A stretch of DNA of 64,000 nt from Fusarium oxysporum f. sp. lycopersici 4287 (taxonomy: Eukaryota; Ascomycota; Sordariomycetes; Hypocreales; Nectriaceae): contig NC_030991.1 of the NCBI RefSeq assembly GCF_000149955.1, positions 4,060,407 through 4,124,406 of the forward strand, read 5' to 3'. Below are positions 42,692-53,608 of the stretch, piece by piece. The notes under the pieces are model-generated. The model had not been told where the DNA came from and searched no databases. It worked only from the letters and a program-made list of their open reading frames with translations. Position numbers and translations under genes: made by a program. Numbering within the stretch: position 1 is the first letter of the stretch; each line of letters opens with the position of its first letter.

Positions 42692-44081
42692 ATGGCAAAG
42701 TCCAAACTCATCAGAGCGAAAAAGGGAAACAACCACAGCGATGAAACTCAAGACGGTTCTCCGAATATCGGTACCGGGCGCTATGTGCTTAGAGAACGAC
42801 ATCGTCGAGTGACATTCGATACTGAACCACCAAAAACTTACCCATGCACCCCGCAAGTTACCAAGAATAAACTTCAACGACTGGAAAAGGTCGAGACCAA
42901 GGCTAAAGCTCAGGCTCTAACTGGAAACCGCGTTATGGGAGAATCCCCCGAAACAGCTGTCATAGAGCTGAGGAATCTCATCTACAACCAACAATACTTC
43001 CAACAGGTCATGTCTTCCCTCAACTATAATTATAAGAAAAAGCCTCTGAGCGAACTCAGCAAGCGAGATATTAGTAATGGTTTCCAAAAGCTTAAGGACA
43101 TTGCCCGTTTGATTTATAAGCTCGACCCATGTGATGAACAGCTGATTTCTCTAACCCGGCTCAGAGAGAACCATTCCAATGGATATTACTTGTCTATTCC
43201 TCACGCATTTGTCAGAAAGCCACGTCCTGTCATTGATAGTGAGGACCTTATCATAGAGGAGTTAAAGCTTCTTACTATCTTGTCGTATATGAAGGACATA
43301 CCTGAGGATATGATAATCGGCCATGAAGCGATGGATTTTGATCACTATTTACAGCGGCTGGCCATTGAAGAGATGACTGTTCTAAGCAAGAGTGGCAAAG
43401 AGTTTGACCTCCTTAAGAAGTATGTTGATCAGTCGCATGGAATTAAATCTAGGAACTATAAAGTGAAGGATATCTTCCGCATTATGCGCCGAGACGAGGT
43501 CGACCGGTTTGAAAACTCCGAATTCTCCGATCGTCGTCTTCTCTGGCATGGTTCACCAGTGACTAACTATGGTGGTATTCTTAGTCAGGGCCTTCGAGTT
43601 GCACCTATCGAAGATCCAATGACAAATGAGCTGTTATGTAAAGGCATTTATCTCGCCGATATGGCTTCCATGTCGGCCAGTCACTGTCGATCCGATAGCA
43701 CTGGTGGCGAGGCTTTGCTTCTTCTTTGTGAAGTTGAGCTTGGAAAGTCTGTCCAGAAGCTCTTTAGTGCGAGCCTTAAAACTGGCGATGTTGCAAAAAA
43801 ACAAGATAAATATAGTAGTACATTAGTCCGAGGTCGAACAGGTCCCACCAAATGGATCGATGCCGGAGTTGTTCATCAGAGTCTCGAAGGTATCTCAATG
43901 GTGAGGGTTTTCATTTTAACGACATAAATCTTTGTTTCAAATACTAACGCCCACCTAGCCCGATCCAAATTTCAAGCCTAGTGACACATCCTCTCCACAC
44001 GCAATCTCAAACTACAACAAATACATTTGCTACGACGAAGCGCAAATCCGACTTCGCTATCTTGTTCGTATTCAGTTCTAG
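42692..44081 (+). CDS. PARP catalytic protein lacking BRCT/WGR, catalytic Glu replaced by Lys
   Basis: Exons are 42692..43900 and 43959..44081. The intron has a GTGAGG donor, a TACTAAC branch site and a TAG acceptor, and is in phase, giving 443 aa. An ATG at 42620 would add 24 residues, but 42692 has the better context (CAATATGGC). The N-terminus is basic. Residues ~85-210 are the PARP regulatory helical domain (KKPLSELSKRDISNGFQKL). The catalytic domain has the NAD-binding His (LLWHGS, H286) and Tyr (KGIYLAD, Y320). The third triad position, Glu in the usual 'YNEYIVYD' block, is Lys424 (YNKYICYDEAQIRLRYL). Glu is needed for poly-ADP-ribose chain growth; in human PARP1 the matching E988K leaves mainly mono-ADP-ribosylation. 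No BRCT or WGR domain is present, unlike the usual fungal PARP. The rest of the gene is undamaged. Confidence 0.85.
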
Positions 44082-46477
44082 AGACATCTGCTTTGGTTGC
44101 TCCACAGAATTACCAGAAGCTTTACTCATGTTTCACACCTGTTCATACTTCTAAGATACAGAATTTGCATCTACTACAGGCCCTTTTGTTAGTAACTTGA
44201 TAAGTTTCCAGGATATAAGTGTCTAGAGGCCCTTTAAAGTTGCTAGCTATTTCGCTGAGTATCATGTTTTGCTAGATTTGTGATAGTATATGCTTCGTAC
44301 ATAGGAAGGGAAAGGAGTCTTGCAGTATATGAAACCGGTGCTGTGAAAAGACAGGCTGATAAAAATACTATGTACGCCAACCCCGCTGAATGGTACTAGA
44401 TATTCGTCCCAACTATCCATTGATTTTAGGTTTCATTGCCTGATCTGAGATTGATGAAAATGACACGTTGAGGAAACGGTCTCTCTTCTATATACTTCAG
44501 GTACCATGTACGATGACCTTGTTGTCACAGCTACCACCCTATGTTCAGAGACCAGTGGATCGAGGCAAAAACGCATAACACGACCAAAGGATGCGGCTGC
44601 GTGCAGTACTGTATGTGTTTATATGCTCTGGCTTCTGTGGCTTATCAATTAATCCGCTTGGCAACTTCAATAACACTCGGAGGGGGAAAACGAGAGTATG
44701 AGTTATATACCAGATCTGCGGGGAGGGAAGACAGAGAGGTACGTACCAATAGAGAAAACGAAGGGGCGTTTCAGGCACCTTTACCACGTTCAGGTCAGAG
44801 CAAAGCTTGTCATGCATCTTCTCTTCCGGAAGGAAACTGGCGGACTTTAGCCCAGGCAATGTTTGGTACACTAGCCGCTGTTAGGTATAGTCCGCTACAA
44901 CTGAGGAAGTCAACTACGCGTGAACGATTGAAGGTCTTGGTCAGTACTCAGAGGATTTTTCTGAGCATGGAAGATTCTATGATGGCGCCAGCGGAGAGAG
45001 CGGCGCAGCCGACCGGCTCCCTGACACTTGGGTACAATATTTCAGGTCGGAACCGACTTTGAACCACTGAAGTCATTTTCTGCGATGCTGCAGTGCAAAT
45101 GCTGTAGCTGACGGTTACGCAGCAGTGTAAGGTCACAAAGATTGAGCCTACTGGTTGGATAAGACTCCCTACAGCTTACATCGGCTCAACCATCATGTCC
45201 CAAGCGCGTTCGCGACAAGTCTTTTGCCCAGATTACAAAGACCTGGCCTCCTACACAACGCAACCCGATATGAAAGCACTAATATTCACCAAACACAGAC
45301 TTGACTAAATCTATAGTCTAACATTACTATTCCATCTGAGATAACCATCACATTCAGTTTGATGATGTCAGAACGATGGCTGGTGAAGAAGTTGATGTGC
45401 GAAAGTCAGCGCAGAGGGCGACTCCGCATTTTTGTCAATCTCAAGCTATCTGGACAAAGGTTGAACAAACCAAGCAGAAGGGTTTTGTGTTTCTGAATGG
45501 GACCTGTCTCGATCCTGCCCTCGTTATTACAGTTGCCAAATGGGGCCACGATGTTACAATCAACACTTGTCTTGCTAATGAGTCGAATTGATACAAGCGT
45601 GACCGCATGTCAACAAGACAAATAGTTTGATCCAAGCAATGGACAGCAGTGTAAAGATGCTAGAGGGGTACCTCAACAAGAATTGTTGCGACTATAGTGC
45701 GTTTTCATGGGCACTAAGGTCATTGCAGACATAGGCACATAAGATCTCGTTGGCCTGGAATCTTCCTTATTGCAACTTACACTGGCGGAAGTGTCTGCTG
45801 AAGAGGATCAAAACATCAGTTATTGTAGCAGGCCTCGCAGTATGCCCGCCGCCTCGGTGAGAGCAACTATGCTGTTACGCTGCAACACTGTACTGTGAGG
45901 TTATTCAGGCATACGTCTTAAATTAGTTGGGGTCATTCTATATATGATGCGTTATGCCATCCATCCAGTCGTGTGGGTAGATACTGGTTGCCAAGAGAAA
46001 CTATCCATATACTTTTTCCCGTCGGAACAAGTGGTTAGATGTCAAAGATTAAGTGCCTGATTAACCAGCATCATCGGGCCTAGCTCTTCTCCTTTCAATG
46101 AACCCACCACTATGTCTAAGCACAACCGTGTACCCTTGAACTAATTGATCACAAGTTCTTATTCTTCCACCAAACATGAGAAACCTCATTGTTGTGCTGG
46201 GAAAACACTGTGTTCTTTTTCAGTTTTAAGCCCAAATCGTGAAAATGTTCGAGAAAATATGCTTTACTATATAGAAAATCACATCTGGCTTGCAGCCACA
46301 TCCATGTTTATAACACAGTTGAAAGTCTCCTTAATCAGGTTTGCAGCCTGTATCGCTGCTTTTAACTACATCCATGTCAACTAACAGACACACTATTCGC
46401 TGTCACCAAGAAGCGAATCTGGCCTCCTTTATCCATCATAGCTCTCTGTTACCGTCCCATGATCTGTCAATATATCA
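44082..46477. other. Intergenic, no supported gene
   Basis: A few open frames (44541-45062 + and 45376-45591 +) lack domain resemblance. Nothing can be assigned with confidence. Confidence 0.45.
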
Positions 46478-46479
46478 TA

Positions 46480-46525
46480 ACGTACATGATAAGCGAGTGT
46501 CACAGACAAGCGAGTGTCACAAAAA
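46480..46525 (+). repeat. Left terminal inverted repeat of the Fot/pogo element
   Basis: It pairs with 48294-48339. It contains the motif AGCGAGTGTCACA twice in direct orientation. Confidence 0.88.
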
Positions 46526-46577
46526 TCCCTCAATCTGCATCCTCTCTATCTAATCAATCAATTGTTGACCACCTAGT

Positions 46578-48232
46578 ATGTCCCAAGCTAATGACGAAGC
46601 TAGAATCCTTCTAGCTCTTCGAGCTCTCCAAAATAACCCAAAACTAAGTATCCGACGCGCCGCAGCGATCTATGAAGTCCACTACCGTACCTTACATCGC
46701 CGACAGAAGGGTATACAGTCTCGACGCGAGACCATACCTAATTCGCGCCGGCTGTCTGATCTAGAAGAACAGATTATAATTCAATTCATCCTAGAACTAC
46801 ACGCGCGAGGGTTTCCCCCGCGACTGCGTGGTGTGGAAGAAATGGCCAATAGATTGCTCGCCGACCGTGACGCGTCACCCGTCGGCAAGCGATGGGCTTC
46901 CAACTTCGTCAAGCGACAACCAGAACTCAAGACGCGTTTTCAGCGCAGATATGACTATCAGAGGGCCAAATGTGAAGATCCGACCGTTATTCGAACTAGT
47001 TCAGGCTCGTAGAGAACACAATCGCGAAATATGGCATCCGATCAGATGAAATCTACAACTTTGACGAGACTGGCTTTATGATGGGCGTTATTGCAAGTGG
47101 CATGGTTGTTACAGGTGCAGAAAGGCGTGGAACGGCGAAATCAGTGCAGCCTGGAAATCGGGAATGGATTACTGTCATTCAAGCAATCAACGCGGAAGGT
47201 CGAGCGATCGCGCCGTTCATCGTAGGTGCGGGCCAGTATCATCTCGCTAACTGGTATCGAGAAAGTAACCTGCCGGGCGACTGGGCTATCACCACGACCC
47301 AAAATGGCTGGACGGATAATGAGACGGGTCTTGAATGGCTAAAACACTTTGATCGGTGTACAGCCAAGCGATCGAACAGTCGCTATCGTCTTCTAATCCT
47401 TGATGGCCACGAAAGTCACCACTCCGTTGACTTTGAGAGATATTGTAAGGAGAACAAGATCATCACGCTCTGTATGCCACCTCATTCATCTCATCTACTA
47501 CAGCCCCTTGACGTCTGGTGCTTTAGTCTACTGAAGAAGGCTCATGGTCGAGAAATCGAGCATCTGATCCGATGCTCCATAACCCACGTTTCCAAGATCG
47601 AGTTTTTCCCGGCCTTTTACGCGGCATTTCAAGTCACCATGACAGAAAGAAATATCAAGGCAGCTTTTAGGGGAGCTGGCTTGGTTCCTCTCGACCCGGA
47701 AAGTGTGGTCTCGAAGCTTGATGTGCAGCTACGGACTCCAACGCCGGTGGGAGAGGAGGCCAGACCCTCGACCCCATGGGTTTCAAAGACACCTAAGACG
47801 GTGCTTGAGGCTCAGTCTCAGTCTGAGTATCTTGAGAGACGAATCAGACGGCATCATAGCAGCTCTCCAGAGTCAATTATAGAAACTATGAGGTCTCTTA
47901 CTAAGGCAGTGAAGGGAAATATGCATGAAATGGCATTAATGAGGGCTGAGCTCCAAGACCTTCGACAAGCAAATGAGATACTAAGCCGCCGGCGGAGGAC
48001 AAAAAATACCAGACTACAGAAAAGAGGGGTAATGACGGTAGAGGCAGGCAGGCAAGCAATTGATCAGGTGAGTGGGGATGGGCAAGTAGAGGGCGAACCG
48101 TCGGAAAGTGGTGGTCAAGGAAGGTCAGCGCGACCGAATGTTCGGCGCTGTGGAGTATGTGGCAAGACCGGGCATAATGCAAGAAGATGCCAGATTATTG
48201 TTTCAGTGTCTGAGAAGGAGTATAGCAATTAG
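46578..48232 (+). pseudogene. Fot/pogo transposase, frameshift plus nonsense, C-terminal zinc knuckle
   Basis: The N-terminal half (46578-47012) has a psq/CENP-B-type helix-turn-helix (LSIRRAAAIYEVHYRTLHRR) and a second DNA-binding region (KRWASNFVKRQPELKTR). The C-terminal half (from ~47020) has the DDE domain: NFDETGFMMG, LLILDGHESH and HSSHLLQPLDV supply the three acids. A leucine-rich helix (LMRAELQDLRQANEILSRRR) and a CCHC knuckle (CGVCGKTGHNARRC) follow. Between CEDPTVIR and RLVENTIAKYG the frame shifts, and the Trp codon expected there is TAG, so no full-length enzyme can be made. The same zinc knuckle is common in fungal pogo transposases. The element could still be moved in trans, since its ends are intact. 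Confidence 0.85.
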
Positions 48233-48293
48233 TGTCAACTGATGAGGAATTTTATTGTGTTTTGTGGTGATTTCCATCTTGAACGCTGATATT

Positions 48294-48339
48294 TTTTTGT
48301 GACACTCACTTGTCTGTGACACTCGCTTATCATGTACGT
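48294..48339 (-). repeat. Right terminal inverted repeat of the Fot/pogo element
   Basis: Reverse complement of 46480-46525 with one internal mismatch (GTGAG for GCGAG). Confidence 0.88.
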
Positions 48340-48866
48340 TAAATGAACGGACTATATGTTATGTGAGACGTTTGAAAGGGTCCTGTTTTTACTCATCAAG
48401 CCAGGTGGCGGCAAGCAAACTTGTCGCACTGGATGTGCTTAAAATGGATTGAAGGTGGGGTCATTCATAATGAGCAGCAGTAGTGAGTTAATTGGTTCTA
48501 TCTTCTCTGTGGGGTATTCCATCCCACAGGTTTTACTTTAAATCACCTAGCTTGATTACTAAGGGCTGTTGTTCCTGACAAAACTCCACTCAAGGGCCAT
48601 TCCTGGCCAATCATAAAACCCCAGTTTGATGACGTAGGGATAAGCGCGAAGTGACAATGCAGGCCGCCCGCGGCTCATTTCTCAAAGACAACTGGGGCTA
48701 TGCTAAACTGATGCGAAATCGTAGGTTCATTACACTGATCCTCGCAACGATCTCTTCTTTCTTCCCTCATCTGTCATACTTTTTCTTTGCCCTGTCATTG
48801 CGCGGCTCATTGCCTATATCTGCAAGCCCCTCCTTCTCTCCACTCTCGACGCGTCAAAACGCCACA
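48340..48866. other. Probable promoter and 5' UTR of the BAH-PHD gene
   Basis: There is no separate gene. A + strand frame runs in phase into the BAH-PHD ATG at 48867, but has no coding character before it. The last ~100 bases are pyrimidine-rich (CTCTTCTTTC, CTCCTTCTCTCC), as in many fungal 5' UTRs. Confidence 0.4.
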
Positions 48867-48899
48867 ATGGGCAGTCGCAAGAGATCGCGATCTGTTGGT

Positions 48900-48904
48900 G
48901 AGGA
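48900..48904 (+). repeat. Target-site duplication, left, copia element
   Basis: GAGGA directly before the LTR, repeated at 53803-53807. Confidence 0.93.
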
Positions 48905-49098
48905 TGTTGTTTATATTGCGCAGTAGTGCTGGGTGAAAATGTATTTTTATGAAACTTGGTTGTTCATTATTGAGCTGAGAGTTATTCTCGGGTTTATATC
49001 TCTAGATGATTGTATCTAGGACTTTGAACTTTAAATCTAGGACTTTCAGACTAACAGTCTGAATCCTGAAGGGAAGGGGATTCCCGGATTTTCCAACA
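48905..49098 (-). repeat. 3' LTR of the copia element
   Basis: 194 bp, with TGTTG…CAACA ends. By eye it is identical to 53609-53802. Confidence 0.94.
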
Positions 49099-49118
49099 CG
49101 CCCCCATCCACCTTGTCT

Positions 49119-52100
49119 TCAGGGCACAGAGTCATCGTGGACTTCAGTACTCCAAATAATACGACCTGCTTCCTCGATCGGACATGCACTGACTCGAATT
49201 GCTTCTAGAAAGTGACCGTGGCTGACGGCGTTCAATGGTTTAGTGAGTCCGTCTGCTACCTGCTCATGTGTGCTGACGTATTGCACATCAATATTCCCGG
49301 CTTCAACTTCTTCTCGGATATGGTGCTCGGTTAACGGAATGTGCTTTGTCCGTTGGTGAAGCTCAGGGTTTCTGCATAGCTTTAGGGAACCCTGGTTGTC
49401 GCCGTTCAGTGGGATAGGCATATGTAGCGGAAGGAGCAGTTCAGAGAAGAGGTTCCTAGTCCAGGCCAATTCTCTGGCACACTGGGAGAGTGCTGTATAT
49501 TCAGCCTCGGTAGTCGATAGTGCCACTGTTTCGTGCCGTTTGGCCCTCCATGAGACTGTAGATCCTTCAAGTTGAACAAGCCATCCAAACGTCGATCTTC
49601 CCGTAACAGTGTCGCCTTTCCAATCCGAGTCGGCCCAAGCTGTGATGCTCCAAGCGGATTCAGGATCTTTCTTGACGCCCCCAAGCACCAGGCCGTGGTC
49701 TCTTGTCTGCTGTAGATAGCGGAGACCTCTTTTGATCATTCGTGAATGTGTTGGTGATGGATTCGACATGTATCTTGAGAGTACCGAGAGTAGGAAAGCT
49801 AAATCGGGTCTGGTTTGGGTCATTCCATACATCAGCGAGCCGGTTTTCGAGCTATAGTCTTCTCGTTCTTCTGGAGAAGCCGAGTCGCCATTGTCTCTTG
49901 GTTGCAGTGTCGAGAGTGAATTTCGCTCCATCGGGGTCTTGACCGGTCGACAATCCTCTAAGCCGAATTTCTTCAGTATTCTGGTAAAATATGCATCCTG
50001 GGAAAGGTAGATCAGCCTTGAGTTCCTGTCTCGGGTTATTCTTACTCCAAGAAAATGGCTGGCGGGACCGAGATCAGTCATTGTGAAGATCTCTCCCAGG
50101 CGGGCTTTGTACCCTTGGATTGCTTCCTTGTTGCTGCCCATGATGAGGAAGTCATCCACATATGTGATGATGATCACTCCCGTTGTGGGATTGTGATATA
50201 CGGCCGTGTCAGACGTTACTTGTCGAAAGTCAAGGGATTCCAAGGCCTCCTTCAGCTTCTTTTGCCATTGCCGAGGCGCCTGTTTGAGTCCATAGAGGGA
50301 TTTGATCAGTTTGCAGATCTTCTCGGTTGAGAATCCTGGCGGACGGTCTTCTGGGTGTTGGTCGAAATACTCTACAAGCCCTTCCGGCATTTCGATGAAG
50401 ACTTCTTCCTCGAGGTCCCCTTCCAGGAACGCCGTCGACACGTCCATCTGCTCAATCTCCCAGTCAAGACAGGCAGCAACGGTGAGGAGGATTCTCCAAG
50501 TCGCCGCTTTGGCAACAGAGGCAAAGGTCTGGTTGTAGTCAAAGCCGAACTGTTGTTCAAAGCCTCTGACCACCAGCCGCGCCTTGAACTTGTCGAGGTT
50601 GCCGTCCTCGTTTTTCTTGACCTTGAATACCCATTTGACGGTAAGTGGCCTATTGTGAGCTTGGTTGCGGTCCAGCATGCGCCAAGTTCCTTTCGTGAGG
50701 AGACTGCGCAGCTCACTGTGTATTGCTCTGAGCCAATGCTCCCTTTGCGGACCTTGAAGCGCTTCAGTCATTGTTTTGGGCTCAGTGATCACCTCTTTTC
50801 GGAGATCGGGCAGCTTAGCTGATGTCATGGATGTTGTCGTCTGTCCATGCTGAGGATTATGCACCTCAGCATGCTGAAGATTGTTCACTTCAGACCTTTG
50901 TGGCCTTGGAGTCTTTGTCTGCTCCGTGACGGACTGTGGCCGGCTTGAGATGGGAGCTCCGTTCTTGCGGATTTCCGGCTCAACATCATGCTCAGTTTCG
51001 GTCAGGAGTTCTGTCTCCCCAACCTTTTCGTAGAATTGTACATTTGCAGAACGGACGATCTGATGTCCCTTCCTGCGAGAGGGCACCCAGCAGGTGTAGA
51101 TCTGTGAACCTTCCATGCATAGGTAGATTCCAGCCTCTCCTCTTGGGCCAAACTTGTGTGATCTCAATCTTCGTTCCTGCGGTATGTGTATCGTGACTTG
51201 TGAGCCGCAGATTCGTTCTCCGGACAGATCCGGCTTGTTGTCTTGTCCGGGGAAGGCCTCGTTGAGAAAGCTTTCCATGGGAGTGAGGCCATCAATTGCC
51301 CTGGTGGCTGTCACGTTTGTCTTGCGCACCATATCTTCCAGGACCAATGGCCAGAGCTCTATCGGGATTCTTTCCGATTCCATGGTTGCTCTGACTTTGT
51401 CAAAGATGATGCGGTTAGAGCGCTCAGCAACTCCGTTAAATTCAGGAGTATATGGTGTCGTCTTGATGATCTTGACGCCGTGAGTGTACTCGAGGTTTTT
51501 GAGAGACGCACCATAGAGCTCAGAGCCGCCATCCATTTGGATTGCGTACACTCGGATGCCATACTGAGTTCGTATCTTGGAGATGAGCTGGCCTAGAAGT
51601 TCCGAAGCCATCCCCTTCCTCGTGAACGTGTAGGCCCATCTCATTCTATGCCTGTCATCTGTGGCAATCATTCCCCATCGTTCGCCTCTAATGCCCGGTG
51701 GATTGACTTTGAAGGTGTCAACATGAATGAACCCGGCCCTGGAGGCTCGTTTCCGTTTATTTCGCGGAGTCCATCGTAGGGCCTTTGCGATGTCGCAGGC
51801 GAGGCAGTAATTGAAAGGCTGATGGTCGTGGTGGCCGTCACAGTACATTCCTCTGGTCATTTTGGCAGTCTGTGACACCTGATATGCGTTAACATGGCCG
51901 AGTCTTCGGTGCCAAAGGTCGACATTCAGGCATTGGTTTGATGAAGCAGTGTGATGATTGCATGGTTCTGGCTGGAGTTCCGAGACGGCCTGGTTTGAAA
52001 CAGTAGTCTTTCCGACCTCAGTGTTCACGTACAGACCGTCCCTTCCTATGCGGAGGAGACCAAAGACATCTCCTGTTGGGTCGTACATGTCGTTCCCGTC

Positions 52101-53534
52101 TATCCAGCCGCCGTTCTTGTATAGCCTGAGTCCTGACATGACATTTACCGGAAACTCAGGGATGAACAGCGTGTCTTTGAGGTTAATTGTGACCTGCTCA
52201 CCCCATTTGTTTATGAAGCAAATTTTGACTGTCCCCTTACCGAATGGGTACACCTTCCCACCGCCCGTAACGAGGACCGTTCGGGTTGCAGGCTGCAGTT
52301 CTGTGAATAGGCTTTGGTCGTTGCAGATGTGGACTGATGAACCTGTGTCGAACAGCCATTCTGCGGTTGAAGAGATGTTATCAAGGGAGACTTTACACGT
52401 CTCTGTATTGTCCATAGGTAGCTCGTCTGAGACGCTGTCTTCAAGAATCAGAAAAGATCGCTCAACTGTCATGTGATTTGATTCCTTGATATGGAGATTC
52501 TTGGTGCTGTCGCGTTGAAGATCATGCTCCATGAGTTCCTTGGCGAGACGGACTGCCCAGTCGGGTCGCTTATCCTTATGGGCGAACCAACAATCATTTT
52601 CATGATGTCCTCTCTTCTTGCAGTTCGTGCAGGTATGTTCCTTGTTCTTGCCGACTCGATGATTGGTTTCCTGGCTAGACTTGTTCGCGGCTCGCTGGTT
52701 CTTTGAAGATCCTCTCCTCCGGCCACTTGCCTCTTGCTTTCTTGCGGCCGGGCCCTTCCTTCCAGTCTTTTTACTGTGAGCCCAGTACGTGGAGGCAGTA
52801 CCATGACTGTCATCATCATCTGATGACCTGTTTTCATCAATGAGATCTTGCTGCATTGATCGTAGTGTTGGCGGATGCTCCGAGCGTAGGAGAGCGCGCT
52901 GTCTGGCAGTCCAGTCAGGGTACTCGTTCTCGCAGGCAGTCAGATAAACAACCTTTTTGAGGGTATCTGAGATTGGTTCTTTCTGCTCGAGGAGAAGTTT
53001 GACGAGTCGTTCAAAGTCGACATTAAATTGTGGAATTGTCTCGTAAGAGCTTGTTTTGATCCGGATGAACTGGTAAAGTGTTGTCTGCAGAAGAACTGGG
53101 CCCGTGCCAATACAATAGGCCTGGAGAAGGTTGAACATCTCCTGGGGATTCTCAATCCCGACTAGTTGACTGAGTGCTTCTCCAGTGCAGTTACCTCGGA
53201 TGGAGACGGCAGCTTTTGCCGCCCTGATCTTTTGATCCATAGTCTGCTGTTCCTCGGGAGGGTAATCACCAAAGACAGCATCTTCGAGGCCATTGATCCG
53301 AAGAATGGCCTTCTGAGCTGGGCAATATTGCTCCCAATTGGAGGGGCCGCCTAGCTTGAGCTCTTGCGGAAGGAAAAGAGTATTCTTTTCAGAGATGACC
53401 GTGGTACTGTCATACATTGAGGATGGTGTGTGGTCTTGACCTGAAGCACCAGGTTGCGACGATTCGGATGCAGGCGATACTCTGATTGTGTTGCGAGTTC
53501 GCATGGTGGAAGGTGGGGCTCGTCGTGACGTCAT
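49119..53534 (-). CDS. Copia gag-pol polyprotein, 1471 aa, intact
   Basis: One open frame starts at 53534 (MTSRRAPPSTMRTRNT) and needs no frameshift between gag and pol. Order: gag with a CCHC knuckle at ~300 (CTNCKKRGHHENDC); aspartic protease at ~398 (LFDTGSSVHIC); integrase zinc region at ~541 (HRRLGH … CLAC) and D,D35E core (HVDTFK, IQMDGGSEL, EFNGVAERSN); reverse transcriptase from ~965, with VKWVFKVKK and YVDDFLIMG at ~1124; RNase H at ~1270-1400 (ADSDWKGD, STTEAEYTAL). Integrase before reverse transcriptase is the copia order. All catalytic residues I can check are present, so the element may be able to transpose. Gag and pol levels are presumably set by protein processing or splicing, as in other single-frame copia elements. 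Confidence 0.95.
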   Translation of the reverse strand: MTSRRAPPSTMRTRNTIRVSPASESSQPGASGQDHTPSSMYDSTTVISEKNTLFLPQELKLGGPSNWEQYCPAQKAILRINGLEDAVFGDYPPEEQQTMDQKIRAAKAAVSIRGNCTGEALSQLVGIENPQEMFNLLQAYCIGTGPVLLQTTLYQFIRIKTSSYETIPQFNVDFERLVKLLLEQKEPISDTLKKVVYLTACENEYPDWTARQRALLRSEHPPTLRSMQQDLIDENRSSDDDDSHGTASTYWAHSKKTGRKGPAARKQEASGRRRGSSKNQRAANKSSQETNHRVGKNKEHTCTNCKKRGHHENDCWFAHKDKRPDWAVRLAKELMEHDLQRDSTKNLHIKESNHMTVERSFLILEDSVSDELPMDNTETCKVSLDNISSTAEWLFDTGSSVHICNDQSLFTELQPATRTVLVTGGGKVYPFGKGTVKICFINKWGEQVTINLKDTLFIPEFPVNVMSGLRLYKNGGWIDGNDMYDPTGDVFGLLRIGRDGLYVNTEVGKTTVSNQAVSELQPEPCNHHTASSNQCLNVDLWHRRLGHVNAYQVSQTAKMTRGMYCDGHHDHQPFNYCLACDIAKALRWTPRNKRKRASRAGFIHVDTFKVNPPGIRGERWGMIATDDRHRMRWAYTFTRKGMASELLGQLISKIRTQYGIRVYAIQMDGGSELYGASLKNLEYTHGVKIIKTTPYTPEFNGVAERSNRIIFDKVRATMESERIPIELWPLVLEDMVRKTNVTATRAIDGLTPMESFLNEAFPGQDNKPDLSGERICGSQVTIHIPQERRLRSHKFGPRGEAGIYLCMEGSQIYTCWVPSRRKGHQIVRSANVQFYEKVGETELLTETEHDVEPEIRKNGAPISSRPQSVTEQTKTPRPQRSEVNNLQHAEVHNPQHGQTTTSMTSAKLPDLRKEVITEPKTMTEALQGPQREHWLRAIHSELRSLLTKGTWRMLDRNQAHNRPLTVKWVFKVKKNEDGNLDKFKARLVVRGFEQQFGFDYNQTFASVAKAATWRILLTVAACLDWEIEQMDVSTAFLEGDLEEEVFIEMPEGLVEYFDQHPEDRPPGFSTEKICKLIKSLYGLKQAPRQWQKKLKEALESLDFRQVTSDTAVYHNPTTGVIIITYVDDFLIMGSNKEAIQGYKARLGEIFTMTDLGPASHFLGVRITRDRNSRLIYLSQDAYFTRILKKFGLEDCRPVKTPMERNSLSTLQPRDNGDSASPEEREDYSSKTGSLMYGMTQTRPDLAFLLSVLSRYMSNPSPTHSRMIKRGLRYLQQTRDHGLVLGGVKKDPESAWSITAWADSDWKGDTVTGRSTFGWLVQLEGSTVSWRAKRHETVALSTTEAEYTALSQCARELAWTRNLFSELLLPLHMPIPLNGDNQGSLKLCRNPELHQRTKHIPLTEHHIREEVEAGNIDVQYVSTHEQVADGLTKPLNAVSHGHFLEAIRVSACPIEEAGRIIWSTEVHDDSVP

Positions 53535-53596
53535 CTTGAGTTGAAGTTAAAGTTTGGTTCTTTGATTCAGAAGAGAAACCCGGTGTTTGCTAACCC

Positions 53597-53608
53597 GGGC
53601 TCATAACC
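53597..53608 (-). other. Primer-binding site (half initiator tRNA-Met)
   Basis: The 12 bases next to the 5' LTR match the initiator tRNA-Met anticodon stem-loop (CAT anticodon in the centre) and not the tRNA 3' end, indicating an internally cleaved tRNA primer. Confidence 0.65.

Larger units (their letters stand above)
46480..48339 (+). mobile_element. Fot/pogo-type Tc1-mariner DNA transposon
   Basis: A 1860-bp element is bounded by TA dinucleotides (46478-46479 and 48340-48341), the standard target duplication of this superfamily. The terminal inverted repeats of ~46 bp start ACGTACATGATAAGCGAG and differ by one base between ends. Each end holds a short direct repeat (AAGCGAGTGTCACA twice, 17 bp apart), which may be a pair of transposase sites. 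It encodes one transposase, which is broken near its middle. Confidence 0.9.

Noticed and set aside
49742..53354. Numerous + strand frames across the copia element
   Set aside because: All lie opposite the 1471-codon gag-pol frame and are shadows.
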